This document shows positions 18,288 through 26,507 of a stretch of 64,000 bases of DNA, one piece after another. Under the pieces are notes generated by a model. That model was not told the DNA's origin and made no database searches. It saw nothing but the letters and a program-made list of their open reading frames with translations. The stretch's first letter is position 1. The number at the start of each line of letters is the position of its first letter. Source of the DNA: Streptococcus oralis (GTDB lineage: Bacteria; Bacillota; Bacilli; Lactobacillales; Streptococcaceae); contig NZ_CP046523.1 in the NCBI RefSeq assembly GCF_021497885.1, positions 1,283,501 to 1,347,500 on the forward strand, written 5' to 3'. Made by a program: the position numbers and the translations under genes.

Positions 18288-18778
18288 TTTTTTAATTTCT
18301 GATAGGCCAAGCGTTCCCCATCAACTGGAACTTTTCCGACCTGCTGGAATCCTAGCTTTTCAAAAATATGCTGCATGGCCTTGTTTTCTGCATGCGTATC
18401 TGAACGAAAATCTAGATAATCAAAACCTTCAATCAAGCCTTCTAGGAAAGTCTGAGCAACACCTTGTCCTTGGACATCTGCTGCCACAGCGATACGGTGA
18501 AAGACCAGATATTCTGATTCTCCCCCCTGCCAACTTCCTTCATAAATAGCTTCATAGGGTTCCTCTGGGCACTTGGTCACAGCAGCATAGGCTAGCAGTT
18601 CTCCTTCTTCCAAGGCCACATAAGCTTGACCAGAGATGATATCATCAATAATGATGTCGGCATTTGGATAGCCATTTTGCCACTGGTCGCTACCAGACTC
18701 AGCTAAGCACTTTTTGGCATCCTCCATCACCTGCATAATCGCATCTACTTCGTTTGGAAAAGCTAAACGAATCTCCAT
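18284..18778 (-). CDS. GNAT-family N-acetyltransferase
   Basis: 164 aa. The acetyl-CoA loop is AVAADVQGQGVAQTFLEG, with LAYAAVTKC as the preceding strand and NKAMQHIFEKLGFQQVG as the late block. The acceptor is not predictable. It is the first gene of a unit with ogt. The start follows GAGGGGAAAAG. Confidence 0.88.
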   Translation of the reverse strand: MEIRLAFPNEVDAIMQVMEDAKKCLAESGSDQWQNGYPNADIIIDDIISGQAYVALEEGELLAYAAVTKCPEEPYEAIYEGSWQGGESEYLVFHRIAVAADVQGQGVAQTFLEGLIEGFDYLDFRSDTHAENKAMQHIFEKLGFQQVGKVPVDGERLAYQKLKK

Positions 18779-18849
18779 CTTTTCCCCTCATTTCTAACTA
18801 GTTTCTCTCATCATAGCATAATTTAAAGCTTTCTACAAGCAGTTGAAAC

Positions 18850-18878
18850 TTGACTTTTGTTTTTTATTATTTTATAAT
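18850..18878 (+). promoter_or_regulatory. Promoter of the DUF1836-haemolysin III unit
   Basis: TTGACT (18850-18855), 17-nt spacer, TATAAT (18873-18878): near-consensus. Confidence 0.8.
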
Positions 18879-18897
18879 CTAGTTATCTAAACTAGAT
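18877..18897. promoter_or_regulatory. Palindrome over the DUF1836 transcription start, candidate operator
   Basis: ATCTAGTT (18877-18884), 5 nt, AACTAGAT (18890-18897): perfect 8-bp arms that begin in the -10 hexamer and cover the start site. A repressor here would shut the promoter. Self-control by the DUF1836 protein is a guess from position. Confidence 0.5.
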
Positions 18898-18912
18898 AAA
18901 AAGGAGTTGGAA

Positions 18913-19359
18913 ATGAATTCTAACTTTTCCTACCCAAAATGGGAAGACATTCCAAACATTGACCTCTATCTGGATCAGGTTTTGCTTTATGTCAATCAAG
19001 TCTGTGCCCCTATCTCTCCAGATAAAGACAAGGGGCTAACAGCATCCATGGTCAATAACTATGTCAAACATGGTTACCTGACAAAGCCAGACAAGAAAAA
19101 ATACCAACGCAAACAGATTGCCCGTTTGATTGCCATCACCACTCTCAAGTCTGTCTTTTCGATCCAAGAAATCGCTCAGACCCTCAATACTCTGCAAACT
19201 CAAGCAAGCTCAGACCAGCTCTACGACGCTTTTGTGGACTACATGAACCATGGGATTGATCCAGAAAATCCTATTATCCAAACCAGCTGTCAAACGGTTA
19301 AACTCTATCATCAAACTCTAGACTTAATCCTTATCAAAGAAGAGGAGGAAATCCAATGA
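18913..19359 (+). CDS. DUF1836 protein, MerR-like DNA-binding domain
   Basis: 148 aa. The segment MVNNYVKHGYLTKPDKKKYQ then IARLIAITTLKSVFSIQEIAQTL follows the MerR winged-helix pattern (short wing, Y at the wing tip, then a helix ending FSxxEI). It lacks the long MerR coiled coil. A DNA-binding regulator is therefore likely. The ATG at 18913 is preferred, 6 nt after AAGGAG; a TTG at 18907 is in frame but too close to the ribosome site. It overlaps the next gene by 4 bp. Confidence 0.82.
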   Translation: MNSNFSYPKWEDIPNIDLYLDQVLLYVNQVCAPISPDKDKGLTASMVNNYVKHGYLTKPDKKKYQRKQIARLIAITTLKSVFSIQEIAQTLNTLQTQASSDQLYDAFVDYMNHGIDPENPIIQTSCQTVKLYHQTLDLILIKEEEEIQ

Positions 19360-20003
19360 ATACCAGTCTAAAACTCAGTAAAAAACTCAGTTTTGGAGAG
19401 GAGATTGCCAATAGCGTGACACATGCTGTCGGTGCCGTTATCATGCTCATCTTGCTCCCTATTTCATCCACCTATAGTTATGAAGCACACGGATTTTTGT
19501 CATCTTTTGGCGTTTCTATCTTTGTTATCAGTCTCTTTCTCATGTTCCTCTCGTCAACCATTTACCACTCTATGGCCTATGGTTCGACCCACAAATACGT
19601 CTTACGAATCATCGACCATTCTATGATTTATGTGGCTATCGCAGGCTCTTATACGCCGGTCGTCTTGACCTTGATGAATAACTGGTTTGGCTATCTGATC
19701 ATTGCCATTCAGTGGGGAACGACCATCTTTGGCATCCTCTATAAAATTTTTGCTAAAAAGGTCAATGAGAAATTCAGCCTTGCCCTTTACCTGATTATGG
19801 GCTGGTTGGTTCTGGCTATCATTCCTGCCATTATCAGTCAAACGACGCCAATTTTCTGGAGTCTCATGGTAACTGGCGGACTCTGTTATACAGTTGGAGC
19901 TGGATTTTACGCTAAGAAAAAACCCTATTTCCACATGATTTGGCATCTCTTTATCCTAGCAGCATCTGCACTCCAGTACATTGCTATTGTTTATTTCATG
20001 TAA
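19356..20003 (+). CDS. Haemolysin III-family (PAQR-like) membrane protein
   Basis: 215 aa with seven predicted helices. The family's metal-site residues are visible: the histidine in SSTIYHSM, IDHSMIYVAIAGSYTP, and the C-terminal HMIWHLFILAAS. Members named haemolysin III are related to adiponectin receptors and are probably metal-dependent hydrolases acting on membrane lipids; true haemolysis is doubtful. It is coupled to the DUF1836 gene by a 4-bp overlap, so the regulator may sense the same membrane signal. Confidence 0.88.
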   Translation: MNTSLKLSKKLSFGEEIANSVTHAVGAVIMLILLPISSTYSYEAHGFLSSFGVSIFVISLFLMFLSSTIYHSMAYGSTHKYVLRIIDHSMIYVAIAGSYTPVVLTLMNNWFGYLIIAIQWGTTIFGILYKIFAKKVNEKFSLALYLIMGWLVLAIIPAIISQTTPIFWSLMVTGGLCYTVGAGFYAKKKPYFHMIWHLFILAASALQYIAIVYFM

Positions 20004-20033
20004 AAAAGTTGAGAATCTTTTCTCAACTTTTTT
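20002..20033. terminator. Bidirectional terminator overlapping the pdxT stop
   Basis: AAAAAAGTTGAGAA, loop TCTT, TTCTCAACTTTTTT: 14-bp arms between convergent genes. The pdxT stop codon (20023-20025) lies inside the right arm. Confidence 0.88.
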
Positions 20034-20604
20034 CTTTACACATATTGATAAAATACTGGTGCAAGCGAACATCATCTGTCAATTCTGGATGAAAAGAGGT
20101 TACCAGCATGTTCTGTTCTTGAGCTGCAACGATTTGATCGTCTACAGTTGCTAGAATTTCTACACCCTCTCCAAGACTGCTGATAATCGGACCACGGATA
20201 AAGGTCATCGGAATCTGACCAACTCCCTTACATTCTGCTTCTGTATAAAAACTTCCTAGTTGGCGCCCATAGGCATTGCGCTCAACTACTATGTCCATAG
20301 TTCCAAGATGACTTTCTTCCTGAGAAGTGATTTCCTTAGCCAGCAAGATTAAGCCCGCACAAGTTCCAAAGACTGGTAAGACATTGAGAATAGCTTCTCT
20401 TAGGGGAAGCAGCATCTGCTGGTCACGCAAGAGCTTGCCCATAGCTGTAGACTCACCGCCAGGTAATATCAAACCGGACAAGTCACTCTGATGGTGTTGA
20501 AAATCATCTAAATTTCTGATTTCGACACTAACAACACCTAACTTTTCTAGCACTTTTGCATGTTCTGCAAAGGCGCCTTGCAAGGCTAGTATTCCGATTT
20601 TCAT
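20023..20604 (-). CDS. pdxT: Pyridoxal 5'-phosphate synthase glutaminase subunit
   Basis: 193 aa class I glutamine amidotransferase that hands ammonia to PdxS. Nucleophile C82 in [16 protein letters not shown] near the oxyanion hole, and the C-terminal His-Glu in SFHPELT. The ATG follows the pdxS stop directly (TAG then ATG, no gap), so translation is coupled and stoichiometry kept. Confidence 0.96.
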   Translation of the reverse strand: MKIGILALQGAFAEHAKVLEKLGVVSVEIRNLDDFQHHQSDLSGLILPGGESTAMGKLLRDQQMLLPLREAILNVLPVFGTCAGLILLAKEITSQEESHLGTMDIVVERNAYGRQLGSFYTEAECKGVGQIPMTFIRGPIISSLGEGVEILATVDDQIVAAQEQNMLVTSFHPELTDDVRLHQYFINMCKEKS

Positions 20605-21480
20605 CTATTTTCCTCGCTCTGCCATAAGAATTTGGATTTCATTCTCATTAATACCAACCATGGCTTCCCCTAGGTCTTCAGAGATTTGAGCCAGAATTTG
20701 AGGATTTTGGTAGTTGGTTACGGCCTTGACAATAGCACTTGCTCGTTTAACAGGATCTCCTGACTTAAAAATACCTGAACCGACAAAGACGCCCTCTGCC
20801 CCCAATTGCATCATCAGAGCAGCATCTGCTGGTGTTGCAACACCTCCGGCTGCAAAGTTGACAACTGGTAATTTTCCATGTTCGTGGACGTATTGGACCA
20901 ATTTAACAGGAACTTGCAAGTCCTTTGCAGCCACATAGAGTTCATCTTCGCGTAGGTTTTGAATCCGTCGAATTTCTTGATTCATCATACGCATATGTCG
21001 AACAGCTTGGACGATATCTCCTGTACCCGGTTCTCCTTTTGTCCGAATCATAGAAGCTCCTTCAGCGATACGACGCAAGGCTTCACCCAAATCCTTAGCA
21101 CCACAGACAAAAGGAACTTGGAATTCTTTCTTGTCCACATGGAAACGGTCATCAGCTGGAGACAGCACTTCACTCTCATCGATATAGTCAATCTCAATAG
21201 CCTCTAAAATCTGAGCTTCAACAAAATGCCCGATTCTAACCTTGGCCATCACTGGAATACTGACCGCTTTTTGGATTTCCTTAATCATCTTTGGATCGCT
21301 CATACGGGAAACTCCTCCAGCTGCACGAATATCAGCTGGAATTCGCTCCAAGGCCATAACAGCTGCCGCACCAGCAGCCTCTGCGATACGAGCCTGTTCA
21401 GGGTTCTGAACGTCCATGATAACCCCACCTTTGAGCATCTGTGCCAAGTTTTTATTTAGTTCATAACGATTTTCAGTCAT
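20605..21480 (-). CDS. pdxS: Pyridoxal 5'-phosphate synthase lyase subunit
   Basis: 291 aa (beta/alpha)8 enzyme that builds PLP from ribose 5-phosphate, glyceraldehyde 3-phosphate and ammonia. The first Schiff-base lysine is K80 in [32 protein letters not shown] is the phosphate-binding region. The start at 21480 (MTENRYELN) follows GAGGAAAAAGAA; an in-frame ATG at 21516 would add 12 unusual residues. No MocR-type pdxR is adjacent in this window. Confidence 0.96.
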   Translation of the reverse strand: MTENRYELNKNLAQMLKGGVIMDVQNPEQARIAEAAGAAAVMALERIPADIRAAGGVSRMSDPKMIKEIQKAVSIPVMAKVRIGHFVEAQILEAIEIDYIDESEVLSPADDRFHVDKKEFQVPFVCGAKDLGEALRRIAEGASMIRTKGEPGTGDIVQAVRHMRMMNQEIRRIQNLREDELYVAAKDLQVPVKLVQYVHEHGKLPVVNFAAGGVATPADAALMMQLGAEGVFVGSGIFKSGDPVKRASAIVKAVTNYQNPQILAQISEDLGEAMVGINENEIQILMAERGK

Positions 21481-21557
21481 TTCTTTTTCCTCATCATTTG
21501 TATTGGTAGCTACCATTTCATTTTAAGTCAGAACAGAGTGAAGTACAAGATAGAAAA

Positions 21558-21586
21558 ATAATATTTGTCTGGGTACAGATTGACAA
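21558..21586 (-). promoter_or_regulatory. pdxS-pdxT promoter
   Basis: Minus strand TTGTCA (21581-21586), 17-nt spacer, TATTAT (21558-21563). The -35 overlaps the T run of the nox terminator. Confidence 0.65.
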
Positions 21587-21622
21587 AAAAAACTACCTGA
21601 CCTTCAGTTAAGGCCAGATAGT
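21583..21622 (-). terminator. nox terminator
   Basis: Minus strand ACTATCTGGCCTT, loop, AAGGTCAGGTAGT (21592-21622; G-U pairs) then TTTTTTTTG. Confidence 0.8.
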
Positions 21623-21632
21623 TCATCCATTT

Positions 21633-23012
21633 CTATTTTTCAGCTGTAAGTGCAGCCATTGTAATGTAGTTGTATGGCTTGTTGAAGTGTGGCAAGAAGA
21701 ATAAGTCTGTCAAAGCCAACTTGTCAATTGTCACATGCTCTTGGATAGCAAGTGAGAACATATGGATTCCCATGCTGATTGCAGAATCACGAGACACCAT
21801 TTGCGCACCTAGAATTTCACGGCTGTCTTTATCAAAAACAATCTTAATCGCAACTTCGTGGTTATCATGCTTCATAAATTCTGGTTTTTGAAGATCGTTA
21901 AAGCCTGTTTCAGTTGCATTGTAACCTGCTGCTTTTGCTTTTTCAAGAGTCAAACCAGTTGAAACCATGTGAAGACCATAGATTGAAATACCGTTTGATC
22001 CTTGCACACCGATTCCTTCCAATTCATGTCCACAAGCATTGTAAGCACCAACGATACCAGTACGTACAGCGTTAGATGCAAGAGCGATGTAGCTAGTGTC
22101 TTTACGAGCATTGTCATAAACAGTCGCACAGTCACCAACAGCGTATACACCTGGGATAGATGTTTCTTGTTTCTTGTCTACAAGGTAGGCACCGTTGCGG
22201 AAGAGTTCAATCTTACCGTCAGCAAGAGCTGTATTGGGACGGAAACCAACAGCAAGAACCACCATATCCACATCAAATGTTTCTTTGTCTGTTACCAAGC
22301 GTTCAACTTTACCATCACCTTGGATTGCTTTAACTGTTTGACCAAGAGCCAAGCGGATGTTGTGGTCTTCCAAGTTTTTCGCCATCAATTGAGTGAAGTC
22401 TTTGTCGTAGTAGCCGTTCAAAACAGTATCTACGATATCAACAAGCACCACTTCTTTGCCAAGACGTTCGAAAGCTTCAGCCAGTTCAACACCGATATAA
22501 CCACCACCAACAACAGCGATGCGCTCAAGGTGTTTGCTCTTGTCAGCAAGTTTGTTGATAACTTCTTCAGCGTTTTGGTACAATTTAACAAATTGAACAT
22601 TTTCAAGTGTTGCTTTAAATTCGCGGTTGCCCTTAACAATTTCAACACCTTCGATTGGAGGCAAGATTGGAGTTGAACCAGTAGCAAAGATCAATTTGTC
22701 GTAAGATTCTTTATGTTCTTGACCTTCAACCTCTGCAGTCACAACTTTATTGTCATAGTCGATTGAAAGAACAGGTGAGTTCATGTACACTTTAGCACCT
22801 TTTGCTTCCAATTTTTCTTTATCAGAGTAGAACAAGCCTTCTGCTCCATCAATTTGTTCCCCGATCCAAAGCGCCATTCCACAACCAAGGAATGAAATAT
22901 TTGAGTTTTGATCAAATACAACGATTTCATTTTCATGTCCAAAGTTGTCCAACATAGTGTTGATACATGCTGTACCAGCGTGGTTAGCACCAACTACAAC
23001 GATTTTACTCAT
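21633..23012 (-). CDS. nox: Water-forming NADH oxidase
   Basis: 459 aa FAD enzyme that reduces O2 to water with NADH and so clears oxygen and recycles NAD+. The redox cysteine is C44 in FLGCGMALW (single Cys, cycling through sulfenic acid). FAD/NAD-binding parts are VVVGANHAG at the N-terminus, [15 protein letters not shown] and YAVGDCAT. Length matches streptococcal Nox. A cre site covers the promoter. It is divergent from the apbE/FMN-reductase operon. Confidence 0.96.
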   Translation of the reverse strand: MSKIVVVGANHAGTACINTMLDNFGHENEIVVFDQNSNISFLGCGMALWIGEQIDGAEGLFYSDKEKLEAKGAKVYMNSPVLSIDYDNKVVTAEVEGQEHKESYDKLIFATGSTPILPPIEGVEIVKGNREFKATLENVQFVKLYQNAEEVINKLADKSKHLERIAVVGGGYIGVELAEAFERLGKEVVLVDIVDTVLNGYYDKDFTQLMAKNLEDHNIRLALGQTVKAIQGDGKVERLVTDKETFDVDMVVLAVGFRPNTALADGKIELFRNGAYLVDKKQETSIPGVYAVGDCATVYDNARKDTSYIALASNAVRTGIVGAYNACGHELEGIGVQGSNGISIYGLHMVSTGLTLEKAKAAGYNATETGFNDLQKPEFMKHDNHEVAIKIVFDKDSREILGAQMVSRDSAISMGIHMFSLAIQEHVTIDKLALTDLFFLPHFNKPYNYITMAALTAEK

Positions 23013-23049
23013 AGAATAATTCCACCTTTAAAATTTAATTTACCCTCCT

Positions 23050-23078
23050 AGTATATCATTTACTGTTAGCGTTTACAA
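23050..23078 (-). promoter_or_regulatory. nox promoter with cre over the -35
   Basis: Minus strand TTGTAA (23073-23078), 17-nt spacer, TATACT (23050-23055). TGTAAACGCTAACA at 23064-23077 fits the cre consensus at every position and shares five of the six -35 bases, so CcpA and RNA polymerase cannot both bind. Confidence 0.82.
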
Positions 23079-23189
23079 GGTATTTGCTTGGAATTCTCTT
23101 TTTTTCAGAAAAAATTATTCTTTATTATATTGTTTGTTTCATTTCCTTCCAATTTTTAAGCATATTTCTTGACTTTTGTTAAAATTTAT

Positions 23190-23218
23190 TTGTGAAAACG
23201 CTGACTTTATGGTATGCT
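23190..23218 (+). promoter_or_regulatory. apbE operon promoter with cre over the -35
   Basis: TTGTGA (23190-23195), 17-nt spacer ending TGG, TATGCT (23213-23218). TGAAAACGCTGACT at 23193-23206 matches cre at 13 of 14 positions and overlaps the -35 and spacer. Confidence 0.75.
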
Positions 23219-23309
23219 AGATACATGGAAAGAAAATGTAAGGGGTTAAATTTTCTATTAATCTAACTTATCTTGAATGATTTCCTACAAGAAGAAAGGA
23301 GTTGGTAGC

Positions 23310-24239
23310 TTGCCTCTTCGTTCTCGTTCTGAACGGCTGATGGGAACAACTATCACTATTTCATTAGTAGATGAGCAGGCAGAAACCCTGCTTCAAGGTG
23401 CTTTTGACTTGCTCAAAGAGCTCGAATACCGCTTCAACGCCAACAGTCAAGAATCCGAACTGATGGAAATCAACTACCAGGCTGGAATCGCGCCTGTTAA
23501 GGTCCATCCTGACCTATTTGAACTGATTGCTCTTGGATTAGAACATAGTCTAGCTCCATCTAGCCACCTCAATATCAGTATTGGCCCCTTGATTCAAACC
23601 TGGCGAATCGGCTTTGCAGATGCACGGCTCCCAGAGCTAAACGAAATCGAAGCCGTCTTGCCTCTAGTTGACCCACATTTTATCAAGTTGGATCCGACTA
23701 ACTCTACTGTTTTTTTAGAGAAGAAAGGAATGAAGCTTGATTTAGGTTGTTTAGCCAAGGGCTATAGTGCAGATAAGGTTGCCCAGTATTTGAAAGAGCA
23801 CGGTGTCACCTCTGCCTTGATCAATCTCGGAGGAAATATCCTCACTATCGGGAATAACCAAGCCAAAGAAGGGAATGCCTGGCAGATTGGTATTCAAGAT
23901 CCGCGAAATCCGCGTGGCAATCATCTCCTAACTATCCCTGCTTCTAACAAATCCGTTGTCACTTCAGGTATTTATGAACGCCACCTGACAGTAGATGGAA
24001 AAGACTATCACCATATCTTTGATAGTGAGACAGGCTTTCCTGTCGAAACCGTTCTTGCTAGCCTAACGATTGTCTCTGATAAATCCGTTGATGGTGAGAT
24101 ATGGACAACACGCCTTTTCGGAGAACGAAGCGCTTCTATCCTCTGGCAAGTCGAAAGTATAGATGGGATTGAAGCCATCCTCATCGACAAAGAGGGACGC
24201 CTTGCTTGTTCTTCAGGCCTTCAAAATTGTATTATGTAA
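23310..24239 (+). CDS. apbE: FAD:protein FMN transferase (ApbE), cytosolic form
   Basis: 309 aa. Attaches FMN covalently to Ser/Thr of target proteins, using FAD. Family blocks visible: RLMGTTITI at the start, DLGCLAKGYSADK, LINLGGNI, and the metal/FAD motif HHIFDSETGFPVE. There is no signal peptide or lipobox, unlike exported ApbE lipoproteins, so it should act in the cytosol. The start is a TTG at 23310 placed 8 nt after AAAGGAG; the ATG at 23277 has no ribosome site. It is followed by two FMN reductases, the second with two candidate target motifs. Confidence 0.92.
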   Translation: MPLRSRSERLMGTTITISLVDEQAETLLQGAFDLLKELEYRFNANSQESELMEINYQAGIAPVKVHPDLFELIALGLEHSLAPSSHLNISIGPLIQTWRIGFADARLPELNEIEAVLPLVDPHFIKLDPTNSTVFLEKKGMKLDLGCLAKGYSADKVAQYLKEHGVTSALINLGGNILTIGNNQAKEGNAWQIGIQDPRNPRGNHLLTIPASNKSVVTSGIYERHLTVDGKDYHHIFDSETGFPVETVLASLTIVSDKSVDGEIWTTRLFGERSASILWQVESIDGIEAILIDKEGRLACSSGLQNCIM

Positions 24240-24257
24240 AAAGAGAAAGGAAATCTC

Positions 24258-24863
24258 ATGCTAAAACTTATTGCCATTGTTGGAACGAACTCTAAACGTT
24301 CTACAAACCGCCAATTGCTCCAATACATGCAAAAACACTTTGCGGATAAAGCTGAAATTGAACTCGTTGAAATCAAGGACATCCCTGTTTTCAACAAACC
24401 AGCAGATAAACTTCTTCCTGCTGAAATTCTTGAAATTGCAGCCAAAATCGAAGCATCTGATGGTGTGATTATCGGTACTCCTGAGTACGACCACTCTATC
24501 CCTGCAGTTTTGATGAGCGCTCTCGCTTGGCTATCTTACGGTATCTACCCACTTTTGAACAAACCAATCATGATCACTGGTGCTTCCTATGGTACACTTG
24601 GTTCATCTCGTGCCCAATTACAACTTCGTCAAATCTTGAATGCTCCTGAAATCAAGGCAAATGTTCTTCCAGATGAATTCTTGCTCTCACACTCTCTTCA
24701 AGCATTTAACCCAAGTGGTGACTTGGTTGACCTTGACGTCATCAAGAAATTGGATGCCATCTTTGATGACTTCCGTATCTTTGTGAAAATTACTGAAAAA
24801 TTGCGTAATGCACAAGAATTGCTTCGCAAAGATGCAGAAGAATTTGACTGGGAAAATTTGTAA
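24258..24863 (+). CDS. NADPH-dependent FMN reductase family protein
   Basis: 201 aa flavodoxin-like fold. IVGTNSKRSTNRQLL is the phosphate-binding start and GTPEYDHSIPAVLMSALAWL the family's flavin loop. ITGASYGTLGSSRAQLQLR is the second flavin contact. It shares this plan with the first half of the next protein, so the two are paralogues and might form a mixed dimer. Starts 18 bp after apbE with AGAAAGGAAATC. The 414-aa neighbour has the flavinylation tail; this one does not. Confidence 0.88.
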   Translation: MLKLIAIVGTNSKRSTNRQLLQYMQKHFADKAEIELVEIKDIPVFNKPADKLLPAEILEIAAKIEASDGVIIGTPEYDHSIPAVLMSALAWLSYGIYPLLNKPIMITGASYGTLGSSRAQLQLRQILNAPEIKANVLPDEFLLSHSLQAFNPSGDLVDLDVIKKLDAIFDDFRIFVKITEKLRNAQELLRKDAEEFDWENL

Positions 24864-24880
24864 GATAGGAGACCGAAAGA

Positions 24881-26125
24881 ATGAAATTTGTTGGACTTGT
24901 TGGATCAAACTACGATCAATCATATAACCGCAAACTCTTGGAATTTATCCGTCGCAATTTCAAATTCAAATTTGAATTAGAAGTTCTTGAAATTGACGAA
25001 GTTCCAATGTTTAACCAAGACGAAAAATGGGACGAAAGCTTCCAATTGCGTTTCTTGTATAACAAGATTACACGTGCTGATGGTGTCATTATCGCTACTC
25101 CTGAGCACAACCACACTATCTCAGCTTCTCTCAAATCTGTACTTGAATGGCTTTCATACGAAGTTCATCCATTTGAAAACAAGCCTGTTATGATTGTGGG
25201 TGCATCATACTATGACCAAGGAACATCACGTGCCCAAGTTCACCTTCGTAAAATCCTTGATGCTCCAGGTGTCAATGCCTACACGCTTCCAGGTAACGAA
25301 TTCCTTCTTGGTAAAGCTAAGGAAGCTTTTGATAACAACGGAAATATCACTAACGAAGGAACTGTTAAATTCCTTGAAACTTGCTTAGATAACTTTGTAA
25401 AATACGTAGGAGTCGTTTCGAAATTGAAAAAACCAAAACCAATCGAACCAGAAGACTTGGATTGTGGAAAACCAATTGCTACAACCATTACTGAAGTTGA
25501 TCCTGACGATCCAGAATGGGTAGAAAAAGTTGCAGCAATCACTGGAGCTGTTTCTGGTGATACCTATGTCAAACTGGACCACGGTATCCTTACAGTTAAC
25601 CAAATTGATATGTTCTTGAAAGCTATGCCATTTGAATTGACATACGCTGACGACAACAACCAATTCCTCTACTACAACAACGCTCACCAAGATCCAGACA
25701 CTATGTTCGCTAAACGTGTACCACCTCAATCAGGTAGCCGTATGTCGACTGTTCATGGATCCCTCCCACCAGCACGTATGAAGAACGTAGAGTGGGTTAT
25801 CGGAACACTTCGCAACGGAAACCAAGAATACGTTCGTACGATTGTTCCAGGTTCTCCTGCAGGTGTCATCAACACCCACAACTACCAAGCAATGTACTAT
25901 CCTGATGGATCATACGCTGGTATCAATGAAATCGTCTTTAACTTCCAACCATGGCTTGACTGGTACCTAAAAGAAACTGGTCAACGTTTGGTGGGTGGTA
26001 GCGGACCATTTGCTCCTGCAGCTGGAGGTCATGGAGACGCCGATGCTACTTCTGGCGCTTCTGATTCAGGGGATGCTGGAGGCCACGGTGGTGACGCTGA
26101 CGCTACTTCTGGCGCAAGCAACTAA
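24881..26125 (+). CDS. FMN reductase-PAS-like protein with tandem flavinylation motifs
   Basis: 414 aa in three parts. Residues 1-190: NADPH-dependent FMN reductase fold (LVGSNYDQSYNRKLL, ATPEHNHTISASLKSVLEWL, VGASYYDQGTSRAQ). Residues about 235-372: a PAS-like domain (LTVNQIDMFLKAMPFELTYA, then GSRMSTVHGSLPPA) resembling the C-terminal PAS of DUF438 proteins. Residues 373-414: a Gly/Ala/Asp/His-rich flexible tail with DATSGAS at 388-394 and again at 407-413. DxxSGA[S/T] is the ApbE acceptor motif, so S394 and S413 may each carry FMN. No signal peptide. Last gene of the apbE operon. The domain calls are by eye; the flavinylation is inference. Confidence 0.85.
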   Translation: MKFVGLVGSNYDQSYNRKLLEFIRRNFKFKFELEVLEIDEVPMFNQDEKWDESFQLRFLYNKITRADGVIIATPEHNHTISASLKSVLEWLSYEVHPFENKPVMIVGASYYDQGTSRAQVHLRKILDAPGVNAYTLPGNEFLLGKAKEAFDNNGNITNEGTVKFLETCLDNFVKYVGVVSKLKKPKPIEPEDLDCGKPIATTITEVDPDDPEWVEKVAAITGAVSGDTYVKLDHGILTVNQIDMFLKAMPFELTYADDNNQFLYYNNAHQDPDTMFAKRVPPQSGSRMSTVHGSLPPARMKNVEWVIGTLRNGNQEYVRTIVPGSPAGVINTHNYQAMYYPDGSYAGINEIVFNFQPWLDWYLKETGQRLVGGSGPFAPAAGGHGDADATSGASDSGDAGGHGGDADATSGASN

Positions 26126-26132
26126 GAAACCA

Positions 26133-26160
26133 AAAAGGAGCCACTTGGCTCCTTCTTTTA
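26133..26160 (+). terminator. apbE operon terminator
   Basis: AAGGAGCC, loop ACTT, GGCTCCTT (26135-26154), then CTTTTATT. Confidence 0.85.
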
Positions 26161-26170
26161 TTACAACAGA

Positions 26171-26203
26171 AAAAGGGCTTGTAAATCATCTACAGCCCCC
26201 TTT
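26171..26203 (-). terminator. DUF896 gene terminator
   Basis: Minus strand AAAGGG-GGCTGTA paired with TTACAAGCCCTTT (bulged), followed by TTC. Ends just before the DUF896 stop. Confidence 0.6.
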
Positions 26204-26207
26204 CATT

Positions 26208-26465
26208 TTATGAGTTTGGATCATCTAAACTACGGCCGTGCAAACCTTTTTCACGTTGTACTTGGCGTAGCTTTTCTGGTGTGACGTCATTTCCTTCCTC
26301 GTCCACAATTTTAATTCCTTCAATGTGGTGACGAACAGAACGACGATAGCCTTCGATGTACTCCTCACGAAGTTTAGCTTGTTCCACTTTTTCAGCAGAA
26401 GTTAAGCCTTCTGTTTTTTTCTTTTTAGCAAGCTCGTTGATACGAGCGATTTTTTTCGGATCCAT
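26208..26465 (-). CDS. DUF896 (YnzC/YneA-like) small protein
   Basis: 85 aa, charged and helical: [21 protein letters not shown] and [20 protein letters not shown] form the two-helix hairpin typical of DUF896. No membrane segment. The B. subtilis relatives are small cytosolic proteins; one lies in the SOS operon with yneA, but there is no such link here. Starts after AAAGGAGAG, 42 bp from glyS. Function unknown. Confidence 0.85.
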   Translation of the reverse strand: MDPKKIARINELAKKKKTEGLTSAEKVEQAKLREEYIEGYRRSVRHHIEGIKIVDEEGNDVTPEKLRQVQREKGLHGRSLDDPNS

Positions 26466-26507
26466 GTTTCTCTCCTTTGTGATAAGTCAAAGTCCGTTTA
26501 TCAAATT

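Noticed and set aside
21487..21600. PdxR-type (MocR) operator repeats before pdxS
   Set aside because: No direct or inverted repeat stands out, and no pdxR gene is adjacent.
23277..23309. ATG at 23277 as apbE start
   Set aside because: No ribosome site before it, whereas AAAGGAG is ideally placed for the TTG at 23310, and the extra residues are not like any ApbE start.
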